Positions 1 to 5,428 of a stretch of DNA of 17,627 nt are shown here, piece after piece. Source of the DNA: an uncultured Bacteroides sp. GTDB lineage: Bacteria > Bacteroidota > Bacteroidia > Bacteroidales > Bacteroidaceae. The notes beneath the pieces are model-generated. The model ran no database searches, was not told the origin of the DNA, and saw nothing but the letters and a program-made list of their open reading frames with translations. Location: positions 1 to 17,627 of the forward strand of contig URWP01000034.1 in assembly GCA_900551645.1 (NCBI GenBank). Direction: 5' to 3'. The position numbers and the translations under genes were made by a program. How positions within the stretch are numbered: the first letter of the stretch is position 1; each line of letters opens with the position of its first letter.

Positions 1-1
1 C

Positions 2-1141
2 ACCGCCGTCACAGTAGGCGGTCCGGGAGCAATCTTCTGGATGTGGATTATCGCCTTATTGGGCTCCAGCAGTGCTTTCGTAGAATCCTCTCTTGCCCAA
101 CTCTTTAAAATCAAAGGCAAACATTCCTATATCGGAGGTCCGGCCTATTACATGGAAAAAGGACTGAAAAAGCGTTGGATGGGAGTATTGTTCGCAGTGC
201 TGATAACCATTACTTTCGGATTTGCCTTCAATTCCGTACAAAGCAATACCATGAGTGCCGCTCTTGAAAGTGCCTTCGCCGTAAAGCCATGGATGTCAGG
301 TACTGTTATTTCAGTGCTTACCTTATTCATTATTTTCGGAGGCGTACACCGGATAGCTACTATCAGCAGTATCATTGTACCGGTCATGGCTGTAGGTTAT
401 ATTCTGCTGGCCCTGTTCATAGTGCTCAGCAACATCGACCGGATACCAACCGTCATCGGACAAATTATCGGCAATGCCTTCGGCTGGCATCAGGCTATAG
501 GAGGTGGAATCGGCGCCGCTTTGATGCAGGGAATCAAACGTGGACTGTTCAGCAATGAAGCCGGTATGGGTTCCGCCCCGAATGCTGCCGCAACAGCTCA
601 TGTCACCCATCCCGCCAAACAAGGATTCATCCAGGCATTGGGAGTGTTTACCGATACACTGCTCATCTGTTCATGCACTGCTTTCATCATTCTTTTCAGC
701 GAAGAGCACATCGGAAACGGTCTTGATGGCATCCAGCTCACTCAAGCGGCTCTGACCAACGAAGTAGGCAGCATCGGCGGTATCTATGTCGCCATCGCTA
801 CCCTGTTCTTCGCTTATAGCAGCATTCTGGGAAATTATTATTACGGTGAAGCCAATATCCGCTTCTTTACTTCCCGCCGATGGCCGATTCAGCTTTACCG
901 TCTACTGGTAGGCGGTATGGTTATGTTCGGCTCACTGGCCAGTCTGAATCTGGTATGGAGTCTGGCCGATGTTGCCATGGCCCTGATGTCCATCTGTAAC
1001 CTGATAGCTATCTTCCTGTTGGGAAAATATGCGTTCCGCCTGCTGGATGATTACCTCGAACAAAAGCGGAAAGGTATCAAAAGCCCTGTCTTTCATAAAG
1101 AACGGATGAAAGATATTGAGCAGGATTTAGAATGTTGGTAA
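2..1141 (+). CDS. Sodium:alanine/glycine symporter, AGCS family (5' end cut by window)
   Basis: This is the C-terminal 379 residues of an inner-membrane amino acid carrier that couples Na+ (or H+) influx to uptake of alanine or glycine. The open frame runs off the left edge, so the ATG at 41 is internal. The first visible residues contain the family motif GGPGAIFWMW, and further on come GLFSNEAGMGSAPNAAA and HPAKQG, the signature block of AGCS carriers. Strongly hydrophobic segments recur along the whole length, as expected for a polytopic carrier. Family members are usually about 450-500 residues, so roughly 70-110 residues lie outside the window. The C-terminus, ending ECW, looks natural. 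No terminator is visible between its stop and the next gene, but that gene has its own promoter box. The substrate cannot be chosen between alanine and glycine from the sequence. Confidence 0.93.
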   Translation, partial: TAVTVGGPGAIFWMWIIALLGSSSAFVESSLAQLFKIKGKHSYIGGPAYYMEKGLKKRWMGVLFAVLITITFGFAFNSVQSNTMSAALESAFAVKPWMSGTVISVLTLFIIFGGVHRIATISSIIVPVMAVGYILLALFIVLSNIDRIPTVIGQIIGNAFGWHQAIGGGIGAALMQGIKRGLFSNEAGMGSAPNAAATAHVTHPAKQGFIQALGVFTDTLLICSCTAFIILFSEEHIGNGLDGIQLTQAALTNEVGSIGGIYVAIATLFFAYSSILGNYYYGEANIRFFTSRRWPIQLYRLLVGGMVMFGSLASLNLVWSLADVAMALMSICNLIAIFLLGKYAFRLLDDYLEQKRKGIKSPVFHKERMKDIEQDLECW

Positions 1142-1151
1142 CTATTTTTCT

Positions 1152-1159
1152 TATCTTTG
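1152..1159 (+). promoter_or_regulatory. Promoter -7 box for the 209-aa gene
   Basis: TATCTTTG fits the Bacteroidetes -7 consensus TAnnTTTG and lies 30 nt before the ATG at 1190, giving a leader of about 25 nt. No convincing -33 TTG occurs at the usual 19-21 nt spacing; the nearest, at 1135-1137, leaves only 14 nt. The call therefore rests on the -7 box alone. Confidence 0.5.
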
Positions 1160-1189
1160 CAGACCAGAAAACAATAAAAAGACATAAGT

Positions 1190-1819
1190 ATGAGTATATT
1201 TTCAAAGTTATTCGGCAAAAAGAATGCTGAAGAAGCCGAAGGAACGGTACGCGTAGGCGGCATGGAAGATTTCATGACCCTTATCCGCGTATATTATCAG
1301 GCGGTGATGGCTGCACAGTTAGGTATCAGTAACATCAATTTCCTACCGGACATGGCAGTGTTCAAGCGTACCCTGAAGATTCCGACACAGAACAACAAGC
1401 TGGGTATCGCCGAAAAATCACGTTGCAAGAAAATGGTAATGGAAATCTATGGCCTCAACGAAAGTTTTTTCAAGGAAATCGATGCTTCCATCAAAAAGAA
1501 CTGTAAGAACATCAATGATATCAAAAACTATCTGTTCATGTTCCAGGGATTCAGCCAGGATTTGATGATGCTTATCGGCAACCTGATGCAATGGAAGTTC
1601 CGTCTGCCAACCATGATGACAAAACTGCTGCGCAACATGACAGAAAAGACCGTACATGATATCTTAACCAAAACAGACTGGAAAGACGACGGTGTACGTA
1701 AGACATGTGCCAACATTCGCCAGTACCAGCATGCGCTGGGTTACTCGGAAGACTGGATTAAGGAATATGTATACAACATTGTCCTGCTGGCCAAGAAGGA
1801 GCCGAAACCCAAAGCATAA
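1190..1819 (+). CDS. Conserved-looking hypothetical protein, 209 aa
   Basis: I do not recognise this family. The product is 209 residues, soluble and strongly basic, with no signal peptide or membrane segment. It begins MSIFSKLFGKK, a short amphipathic basic N-terminus, and most of the rest reads as alpha-helix rich in Met, Lys and Asn (for example residues 80-150). Codon use matches its neighbours, and the gene has a promoter box at 1152 and a strong terminator at 1839, so it is probably a monocistronic, expressed gene. The ATG at 1190 is the first start after the promoter. Neighbours (an amino acid carrier and a UDG-fold protein) give no functional hint. No catalytic motif is apparent, so a structural or nucleic-acid-binding role is only a possibility. 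Confidence 0.85.
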   Translation: MSIFSKLFGKKNAEEAEGTVRVGGMEDFMTLIRVYYQAVMAAQLGISNINFLPDMAVFKRTLKIPTQNNKLGIAEKSRCKKMVMEIYGLNESFFKEIDASIKKNCKNINDIKNYLFMFQGFSQDLMMLIGNLMQWKFRLPTMMTKLLRNMTEKTVHDILTKTDWKDDGVRKTCANIRQYQHALGYSEDWIKEYVYNIVLLAKKEPKPKA

Positions 1820-1838
1820 ATATTCTTTGACTCACCTG

Positions 1839-1902
1839 CCCTCACGAAAATGCAGCAGACAATTTCCGCCACTGCATATTCGTGAGGGTTTTATCTATCT
1901 TT
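1839..1902 (+). terminator. Strong rho-independent terminator
   Basis: CCCTCACGAA (1839-1848) pairs with TTCGTGAGGG (1879-1888). After one A/A mismatch the stem continues with ATGCAG (1850-1855) against CTGCAT (1872-1877). A 16-nt loop closes it and a T-rich tail TTTTATCTATCTTTTTG follows. It ends the 209-aa gene only 8 nt before the next ATG, so the following gene must start from a promoter inside or just after this tail, or depend on readthrough. Confidence 0.88.
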
Positions 1903-1909
1903 TTGTTTC

Positions 1910-2506
1910 ATGACTGAACCGACAACTTTCATACCGGTAGAAAACCATCCGCTGGAGCCCTTTTTGCCCTCAAACGCTGTCCTGCTGATGCTAGGCAGTT
2001 TTCCTCCCCAACAAAAGCGTTGGAGCATGGATTTCTTCTACCCCAACCTGCAGAACGATATGTGGCGCATCTTCGGACTAATTTTCTTCAATGACAAGGA
2101 ACATTTCCTACTACCTGACCGAAAAGCCTTCCACAAGGAACAGATTATCGACTTTCTGAAAGAAAAAGGAATCGCTCTCTACGATACGGCTTCGGCTGTA
2201 AGAAGACTTCAGGACAACGCTTCCGACAAATTTCTGGAAATCGTCGAGCCGACTGACCTCCGTCTGTTGTTGAAACAACTTCCGCAATGCCGGGCCATCG
2301 TCACTACAGGTCAAAAGGCAACCGATACGCTACGTAGCCAACTGGAAGTAACCGAACCTCCGGTAGGCGGAAAAAACCCCTTCACCTTCGAAGATCGCCT
2401 TCTGTACCTATACCGAATGCCTTCTTCCAGTCGTGCATACCCGTTGAAGATTGAAAAAAAGGCTGAAGTTTATCGGCTTATGTTCAAAGACTTAGGTATA
2501 ATCTAA
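1910..2506 (+). CDS. Uracil-DNA glycosylase superfamily protein (Mug-like fold)
   Basis: The 198-residue product resembles the small UDG-superfamily proteins of Bacteroidetes, which are thought to remove uracil or mismatched bases from DNA. After a short N-terminus it has HPLEPFLPSNAVLLMLGSFP, the first beta strand and active-site loop region, then PPQQKRWSMDFFYPN and NDMWRIFG. The middle has IVTTGQKATDTL, and near the C-terminus MPSSSRA (about 169-175) stands where UDG enzymes carry the DNA-intercalating loop. It has no signal peptide and is cytoplasmic. The length is normal for the group. The start at 1910 is the first ATG and lies only 8 nt after the upstream terminator tail; a TATCTTTT stretch inside that tail could be its -7 box. 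Substrate specificity cannot be told from the sequence. Confidence 0.8.
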   Translation: MTEPTTFIPVENHPLEPFLPSNAVLLMLGSFPPQQKRWSMDFFYPNLQNDMWRIFGLIFFNDKEHFLLPDRKAFHKEQIIDFLKEKGIALYDTASAVRRLQDNASDKFLEIVEPTDLRLLLKQLPQCRAIVTTGQKATDTLRSQLEVTEPPVGGKNPFTFEDRLLYLYRMPSSSRAYPLKIEKKAEVYRLMFKDLGII

Positions 2507-2538
2507 CTATTCTTTGTTAAAATATTCCTTCAAAAGTC

Positions 2539-2568
2539 TTGCAGATTCGGAAAATAGCATTACCTTTG
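2539..2568 (+). promoter_or_regulatory. Promoter of tRNA-Trp
   Basis: TTG at 2539-2541 (-33) and TACCTTTG at 2561-2568 (-7, matching TAnnTTTG) are separated by 19 nt, the expected Bacteroidetes spacing. Transcription would start a few bases before the tRNA 5' end at 2580. Confidence 0.75.
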
Positions 2569-2579
2569 CAACCGCAAAC

Positions 2580-2652
2580 ACGGGAATAGCTCAGTTGGTA
2601 GAGCATCGGTCTCCAAAACCGAGTGTCGGGAGTTCGAGCCTCTCTTCCCGTG
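2580..2652 (+). tRNA. tRNA-Trp (anticodon CCA)
   Basis: A complete 73-nt cloverleaf can be folded by eye. The acceptor stem is ACGGGAA (2580-2586) with TTCCCGT (2645-2651). The D stem starts GCTC at 2589. The anticodon stem is TCGGT (2606-2610) with ACCGA (2618-2622), and the loop CTCCAAA carries anticodon CCA at 2613-2615. The T arm GGGAG/CTCTC (2628-2632 with 2640-2644) includes one G-T pair and the loop TTCGAGC. The discriminator is G at 2652. The following CCG shows that the 3' CCA is not encoded and must be added after transcription. It is a single-tRNA unit with its own promoter and terminator. Confidence 0.97.
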
Positions 2653-2661
2653 CCGAGATAG

Positions 2662-2691
2662 AAAGCTGTAACTGAACAAGTTGCAGCTTTT
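2662..2691 (+). terminator. Terminator of tRNA-Trp
   Basis: AAAGCTGTAACT (2662-2673) and AGTTGCAGCTTT (2679-2690) form a 12-bp stem with one G-T pair and a 5-nt loop, running into T residues. A second hairpin, TTTGTCCG (2689-2696) with CGGACAAA (2706-2713), overlaps its 3' arm and could serve the gene converging from the right. Confidence 0.75.
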
Positions 2692-2723
2692 GTCCGTTTA
2701 TGGGTCGGACAAATCACGGACAT

Positions 2724-3305
2724 TCATCGTTCCTTGAACTGTTCCAACAGTTCATTACACCTTTTCACATGCTTCTTGTACCGCAGCAGAGCTATCATAA
2801 TACCCAAGACTGTAAAAATAATTCCTGACAGAGTTATAAGTTGTATAGTTGCAGGATTTTCTGCCTGAGCATACAATCGACTATAGATATATGCAAGCAT
2901 AACAGTTAAAGGGATAATACCGATAACCAACGACCAGATATAGAATTTACGATAACCGGTAATCTTTTCTGTAACCGTCCGTACATCATCGTTCAAGAGA
3001 CTGTCCATTTCCAAATTCCGATTAACCCACCATGTAATTCCCAAATCGGCCAAGGCCCATAACGAAACCAATATTCCAAACAGAATCGGCCAGTCAGTAA
3101 AGATACAAATAACAATAACCATAGGTACCGTCAGGACATCCAGCCTCATCCTATCCTTGATTTCCTTACCAACGACAAATGCCGATTGCTTCCTTATGGT
3201 TCTGAAAAACTGCTCGTTCAGTATTCTCTGACTCTTCAATTCTTTTTTTAATACATCATAATCAGATTTCAGTATCTGAAGTTCTTTTTCAACATTCATT
3301 TCCAT
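2724..3305 (-). CDS. Membrane protein downstream of an ECF sigma factor (possible anti-sigma role)
   Basis: The function is unknown and I do not recognise the family. The 193-residue product has a charged, Lys/Glu-rich N-terminal segment of about 45 residues, probably coiled coil (ELQILKSDYDVLKKELKSQR). About four hydrophobic segments follow, at roughly 55-72, 74-93, 122-145 and 155-177, and a basic C-terminal tail ends the protein. It has no signal peptide and no FecR-like periplasmic domain. It starts 14 nt after the stop of the sigma factor on the same strand, so the two are almost certainly co-transcribed. ECF sigma factors are commonly paired with a membrane-bound regulator, so an anti-sigma or signal-input role is a fair inference from position only. 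MEM at the start gives two possible initiation codons, 3305 or 3299. Confidence 0.8.
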   Translation of the reverse strand: MEMNVEKELQILKSDYDVLKKELKSQRILNEQFFRTIRKQSAFVVGKEIKDRMRLDVLTVPMVIVICIFTDWPILFGILVSLWALADLGITWWVNRNLEMDSLLNDDVRTVTEKITGYRKFYIWSLVIGIIPLTVMLAYIYSRLYAQAENPATIQLITLSGIIFTVLGIMIALLRYKKHVKRCNELLEQFKER

Positions 3306-3319
3306 ACGACATTACTTTC

Positions 3320-3820
3320 TTAAATGTTAGACATCTTCTTTAGCTGTTCCTTAATACGAACCAATTTAAATGATACATTTTTGACAGAGATACCTAGGAT
3401 AGCCCCAATCTCGTCGTAACTCAGGCCTTCAAGCCACAACAAAATGACGCTTCTGTCAATCAGTCCCAACGTATTGATTCGCTTATAGAGCTGCTTTATC
3501 TGCAAGTTTTTTTCAAGATTACTGTTTGCATAGAGGTCGATACCAAGATTCAGACGTTCACGCTCCTTCTTCTGCCTGTGATTGAAGTTGATGCAATAGT
3601 TCAGACTGACACGATAAATCCAAGTCCTGATGTCGCTCTTCCCCTCGAAGGAATCAAAGCCTCTCCACAACCTGACCAGAATTTCCTGGTACAAATCGTT
3701 CACCTCATCTGCCTTTTCTGAGAACATATAACAAACGGTATAGATGGTCCGCTCATGCTCCTGGATAATTTCCGTAAATTGCTGTTCTTTCGTATTCATT
3801 TTCTTATTCTGTTTACTCAT
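3320..3820 (-). CDS. ECF-type RNA polymerase sigma factor
   Basis: This 166-residue sigma-70 family protein of the extracytoplasmic-function group would direct RNA polymerase to a special promoter set. Region 2 spans about residues 13-85: DEVNDLYQEILVRLWRGFDSF is the core-binding helix and SDIRTWIYRVSLNYCINFNHR the -10 recognition helices. Region 4 spans about 113-163, with the helix-turn-helix LSYDEIGAILGISVKNVSFKL reading the -35 element. Regions 1 and 3 are absent, as is normal. The chosen ATG at 3820 overlaps the stop of a two-codon ORF just upstream; the Met at residue 8 is an alternative start. A four-helix membrane protein follows after 14 nt. No clear TAnnTTTG box lies upstream, so it may be read from a different promoter class or by its own product. 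Confidence 0.92.
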   Translation of the reverse strand: MSKQNKKMNTKEQQFTEIIQEHERTIYTVCYMFSEKADEVNDLYQEILVRLWRGFDSFEGKSDIRTWIYRVSLNYCINFNHRQKKERERLNLGIDLYANSNLEKNLQIKQLYKRINTLGLIDRSVILLWLEGLSYDEIGAILGISVKNVSFKLVRIKEQLKKMSNI

Positions 3821-3828
3821 TAGACCAT
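3820..3828 (-). other. Two-codon ORF (Met-Val-stop) overlapping the sigma-factor start
   Basis: On the minus strand ATG-GTC-TAA is followed at once by the sigma ATG in the arrangement TAATG, sharing one base. A good Shine-Dalgarno GGAGG lies 5 nt before this first ATG and about 13 nt before the sigma ATG. GGAGG is unusual in this window, where starts mostly lack it. The arrangement could couple initiation of the sigma factor to a minimal ORF, or the GGAGG may simply serve the sigma start from a long distance. Confidence 0.3.
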
Positions 3829-3942
3829 CAATGCCTCCAAAAACTAGAGATTCACAACTTTTTTTTCGAATCTTTCTTCACATTATACGGCCTGCCAGTT
3901 CATCCAACACACTACAAATCCAAAGAAACCGTTAATTCCAAC

Positions 3943-3992
3943 CAAAGAAAAACCGATTGACAGAATGGATGAATTTAAATTCTATCAATCGG
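3943..3992 (-). terminator. Terminator of the alpha/beta hydrolase gene
   Basis: Read on the minus strand, CCGATTGA (3992-3985) pairs with TCAATCGG (3960-3953). An inner AGAAT/ATTCT pairing shortens the loop, and TTTTTCTTT follows. It lies about 35 nt past the hydrolase stop and separates that gene from the sigma factor. Confidence 0.8.
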
Positions 3993-4025
3993 CATCTTAT
4001 CCTGTAATCCGGACAAACAAGAAAA

Positions 4026-5267
4026 TTACAGACTTTTAATCCAATCAGCTATATCCTGAAGCACTTCCAATGAACAGGTTTCTTCAATCTTGTAATAATC
4101 CATAGCCGTGCTTAGGTTGCAATGCTGAAACAGATGATTCAATCCGGAATATTCCTTGATAAGGTTTTTCTTATTCTTACCCGAAAGGTACTTCCTGATA
4201 GCACCCAGATTGCTGTCTGGAAGAACTTGCACATCATTGCTTCCATTAACAGCCATCACCGGGACAGTGATTTTACTCAGATTTATCTGAGGGTCATAAT
4301 TCATAAAATATTCCAGCCAAACGTTGCTGGACTGTGCGGCCATGCTTTTCCTCAACGCCTTTACTGTTACCGTAGGCGGAAAACCCTTCAACTTAAGGAT
4401 AGCATTCTGCTGTTCCGCCAGCAAAGTGTCTCCTTTGATTCCCGGACCGGCCATACTCACGATAAAATCAGCTTTACCTTCGGCTCCCAGCATGAAAGCA
4501 ATCATTCCTCCCTCACTATGTCCCAACACTCCTATTCTACTGAATTTCCCAGTATTCTTTAACCACGACAGTCCGTTTTCTGCATCTGCCGCAAAATCAA
4601 CCGAAGTACACCCAACCTGACTACCGGCAGACTTTCCTACCCCTCTGTCATCGTACCGTAAAGAAGCGATGCCCTGCTTAGCCAGATAATCAGCCATCAC
4701 CAGGAAAGGTTTATGTCCGAATACTTCCTCATTCCTATTCTGGGCACCGCTCCCGGTAAGCATAATCACAACAGGCACTTTCTTGCCCGAAGTATAATCG
4801 ACCGGATAAGTCAGGGTGCCGGAAAGTGAAACACCGGCATCTTGATTGGTGAAAGTCACTTCCTCGGTATTATATCCCAATGGCAATTTCGGTTCTTGCG
4901 GACGGTTCGATATTGCGGCTTCCCCAGATTTCAAATCCAATGGGAACGGCATACCGAACTGGTTGAAAGTTCCTTTTATCGTTCCATCCGTCAGCTTACC
5001 CGTATAAGCCATTAGTAGAGCCATCACTTCCAGACTGACAGAATCGGTTGACAGAAATTTCAGATTCACCGGTATTCCCAAGGCTCCTTGTGCAGGAACA
5101 TCCATTTCAGCCGTACTGTTTCCATCCTTCTGATAATTGAAATGAAATACGATTTCCAGTTTCTGGTTTCCGGCATTCAACATACCTTTCCAAGTTCCGT
5201 TGATTGCTTGTGCATACGATATTGAAACAACCATTACAGCCAATATCAGTGAAATAACTTTTTCCAT
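4026..5267 (-). CDS. Secreted alpha/beta-fold hydrolase
   Basis: The 413-residue product is an esterase- or peptidase-type serine hydrolase. The N-terminus MEKVISLILAVMVVSISYAQA is a signal peptide. A beta-rich domain (about 20-125) of the kind often found before such hydrolases in Bacteroidetes comes first, and the alpha/beta hydrolase fold takes up about 135-413. Visible motifs are VVIMLTGSGAQNRNEE near the oxyanion strand, SLRYDDRGVGKS, the nucleophile elbow GHSEGG (Ser at about 251), the acid in NGSNDVQ (Asp at about 345) and GLNHLFQH (His at about 378), so the triad looks complete. The reading frame extends upstream to 5294, but a -7 promoter box occupies 5292-5299, so the ATG at 5267 is preferred; it also gives the clean signal peptide. 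The product probably acts in the periplasm. The substrate is unknown. Confidence 0.88.
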   Translation of the reverse strand: MEKVISLILAVMVVSISYAQAINGTWKGMLNAGNQKLEIVFHFNYQKDGNSTAEMDVPAQGALGIPVNLKFLSTDSVSLEVMALLMAYTGKLTDGTIKGTFNQFGMPFPLDLKSGEAAISNRPQEPKLPLGYNTEEVTFTNQDAGVSLSGTLTYPVDYTSGKKVPVVIMLTGSGAQNRNEEVFGHKPFLVMADYLAKQGIASLRYDDRGVGKSAGSQVGCTSVDFAADAENGLSWLKNTGKFSRIGVLGHSEGGMIAFMLGAEGKADFIVSMAGPGIKGDTLLAEQQNAILKLKGFPPTVTVKALRKSMAAQSSNVWLEYFMNYDPQINLSKITVPVMAVNGSNDVQVLPDSNLGAIRKYLSGKNKKNLIKEYSGLNHLFQHCNLSTAMDYYKIEETCSLEVLQDIADWIKSL

Positions 5268-5291
5268 AGGCAATTTCTGAATTAACACTTG

Positions 5292-5299
5292 CAAATATA
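5292..5299 (-). promoter_or_regulatory. Promoter -7 box of the hydrolase gene
   Basis: On the minus strand TATATTTG matches TAnnTTTG. It lies 24 nt before the ATG at 5267, giving a leader of under 20 nt. No TTG occurs at the ideal -33 distance; the nearest CAAA on the plus strand (5326-5329) leaves 26 nt. The box overlaps the longer reading-frame start at 5294 and argues against it. Confidence 0.55.
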
Positions 5300-5373
5300 A
5301 AAATTTTCTACAGAAATGAAACTAACAAACAATGATTTGCCTTCTTTTCCAAAGGTATCCGAAAACAACAATC

Positions 5374-5404
5374 TTGTATCTGATACAAACTTTTGATATA
5401 TTTG
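5374..5404 (+). promoter_or_regulatory. Promoter with overlapping palindrome, for the thioredoxin-like lipoprotein
   Basis: TTG at 5374-5376 (-33) and TATATTTG at 5397-5404 (-7) are 20 nt apart, an ideal Bacteroidetes promoter. A perfect inverted repeat TTGTATC-T-GATACAA occupies 5374-5388, starting on the -33 TTG and running into the spacer. A dimeric repressor bound there would block the polymerase, so an operator is a reasonable inference. The leader to the ATG at 5429 is only about 18 nt. Confidence 0.65.
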
Positions 5405-5428
5405 TTGCAACTATGAATCTTAAACACC

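Noticed and set aside
2580..2652. tRNA-Trp as an integration site for a mobile element
   Set aside because: No integrase gene and no repeat of the tRNA 3' end were seen in the window; flanking genes look chromosomal.
5268..5294. Longer start (422 aa) for the alpha/beta hydrolase
   Set aside because: The extra nine codons overlap a TAnnTTTG promoter box and would put charged residues before an otherwise standard signal peptide.
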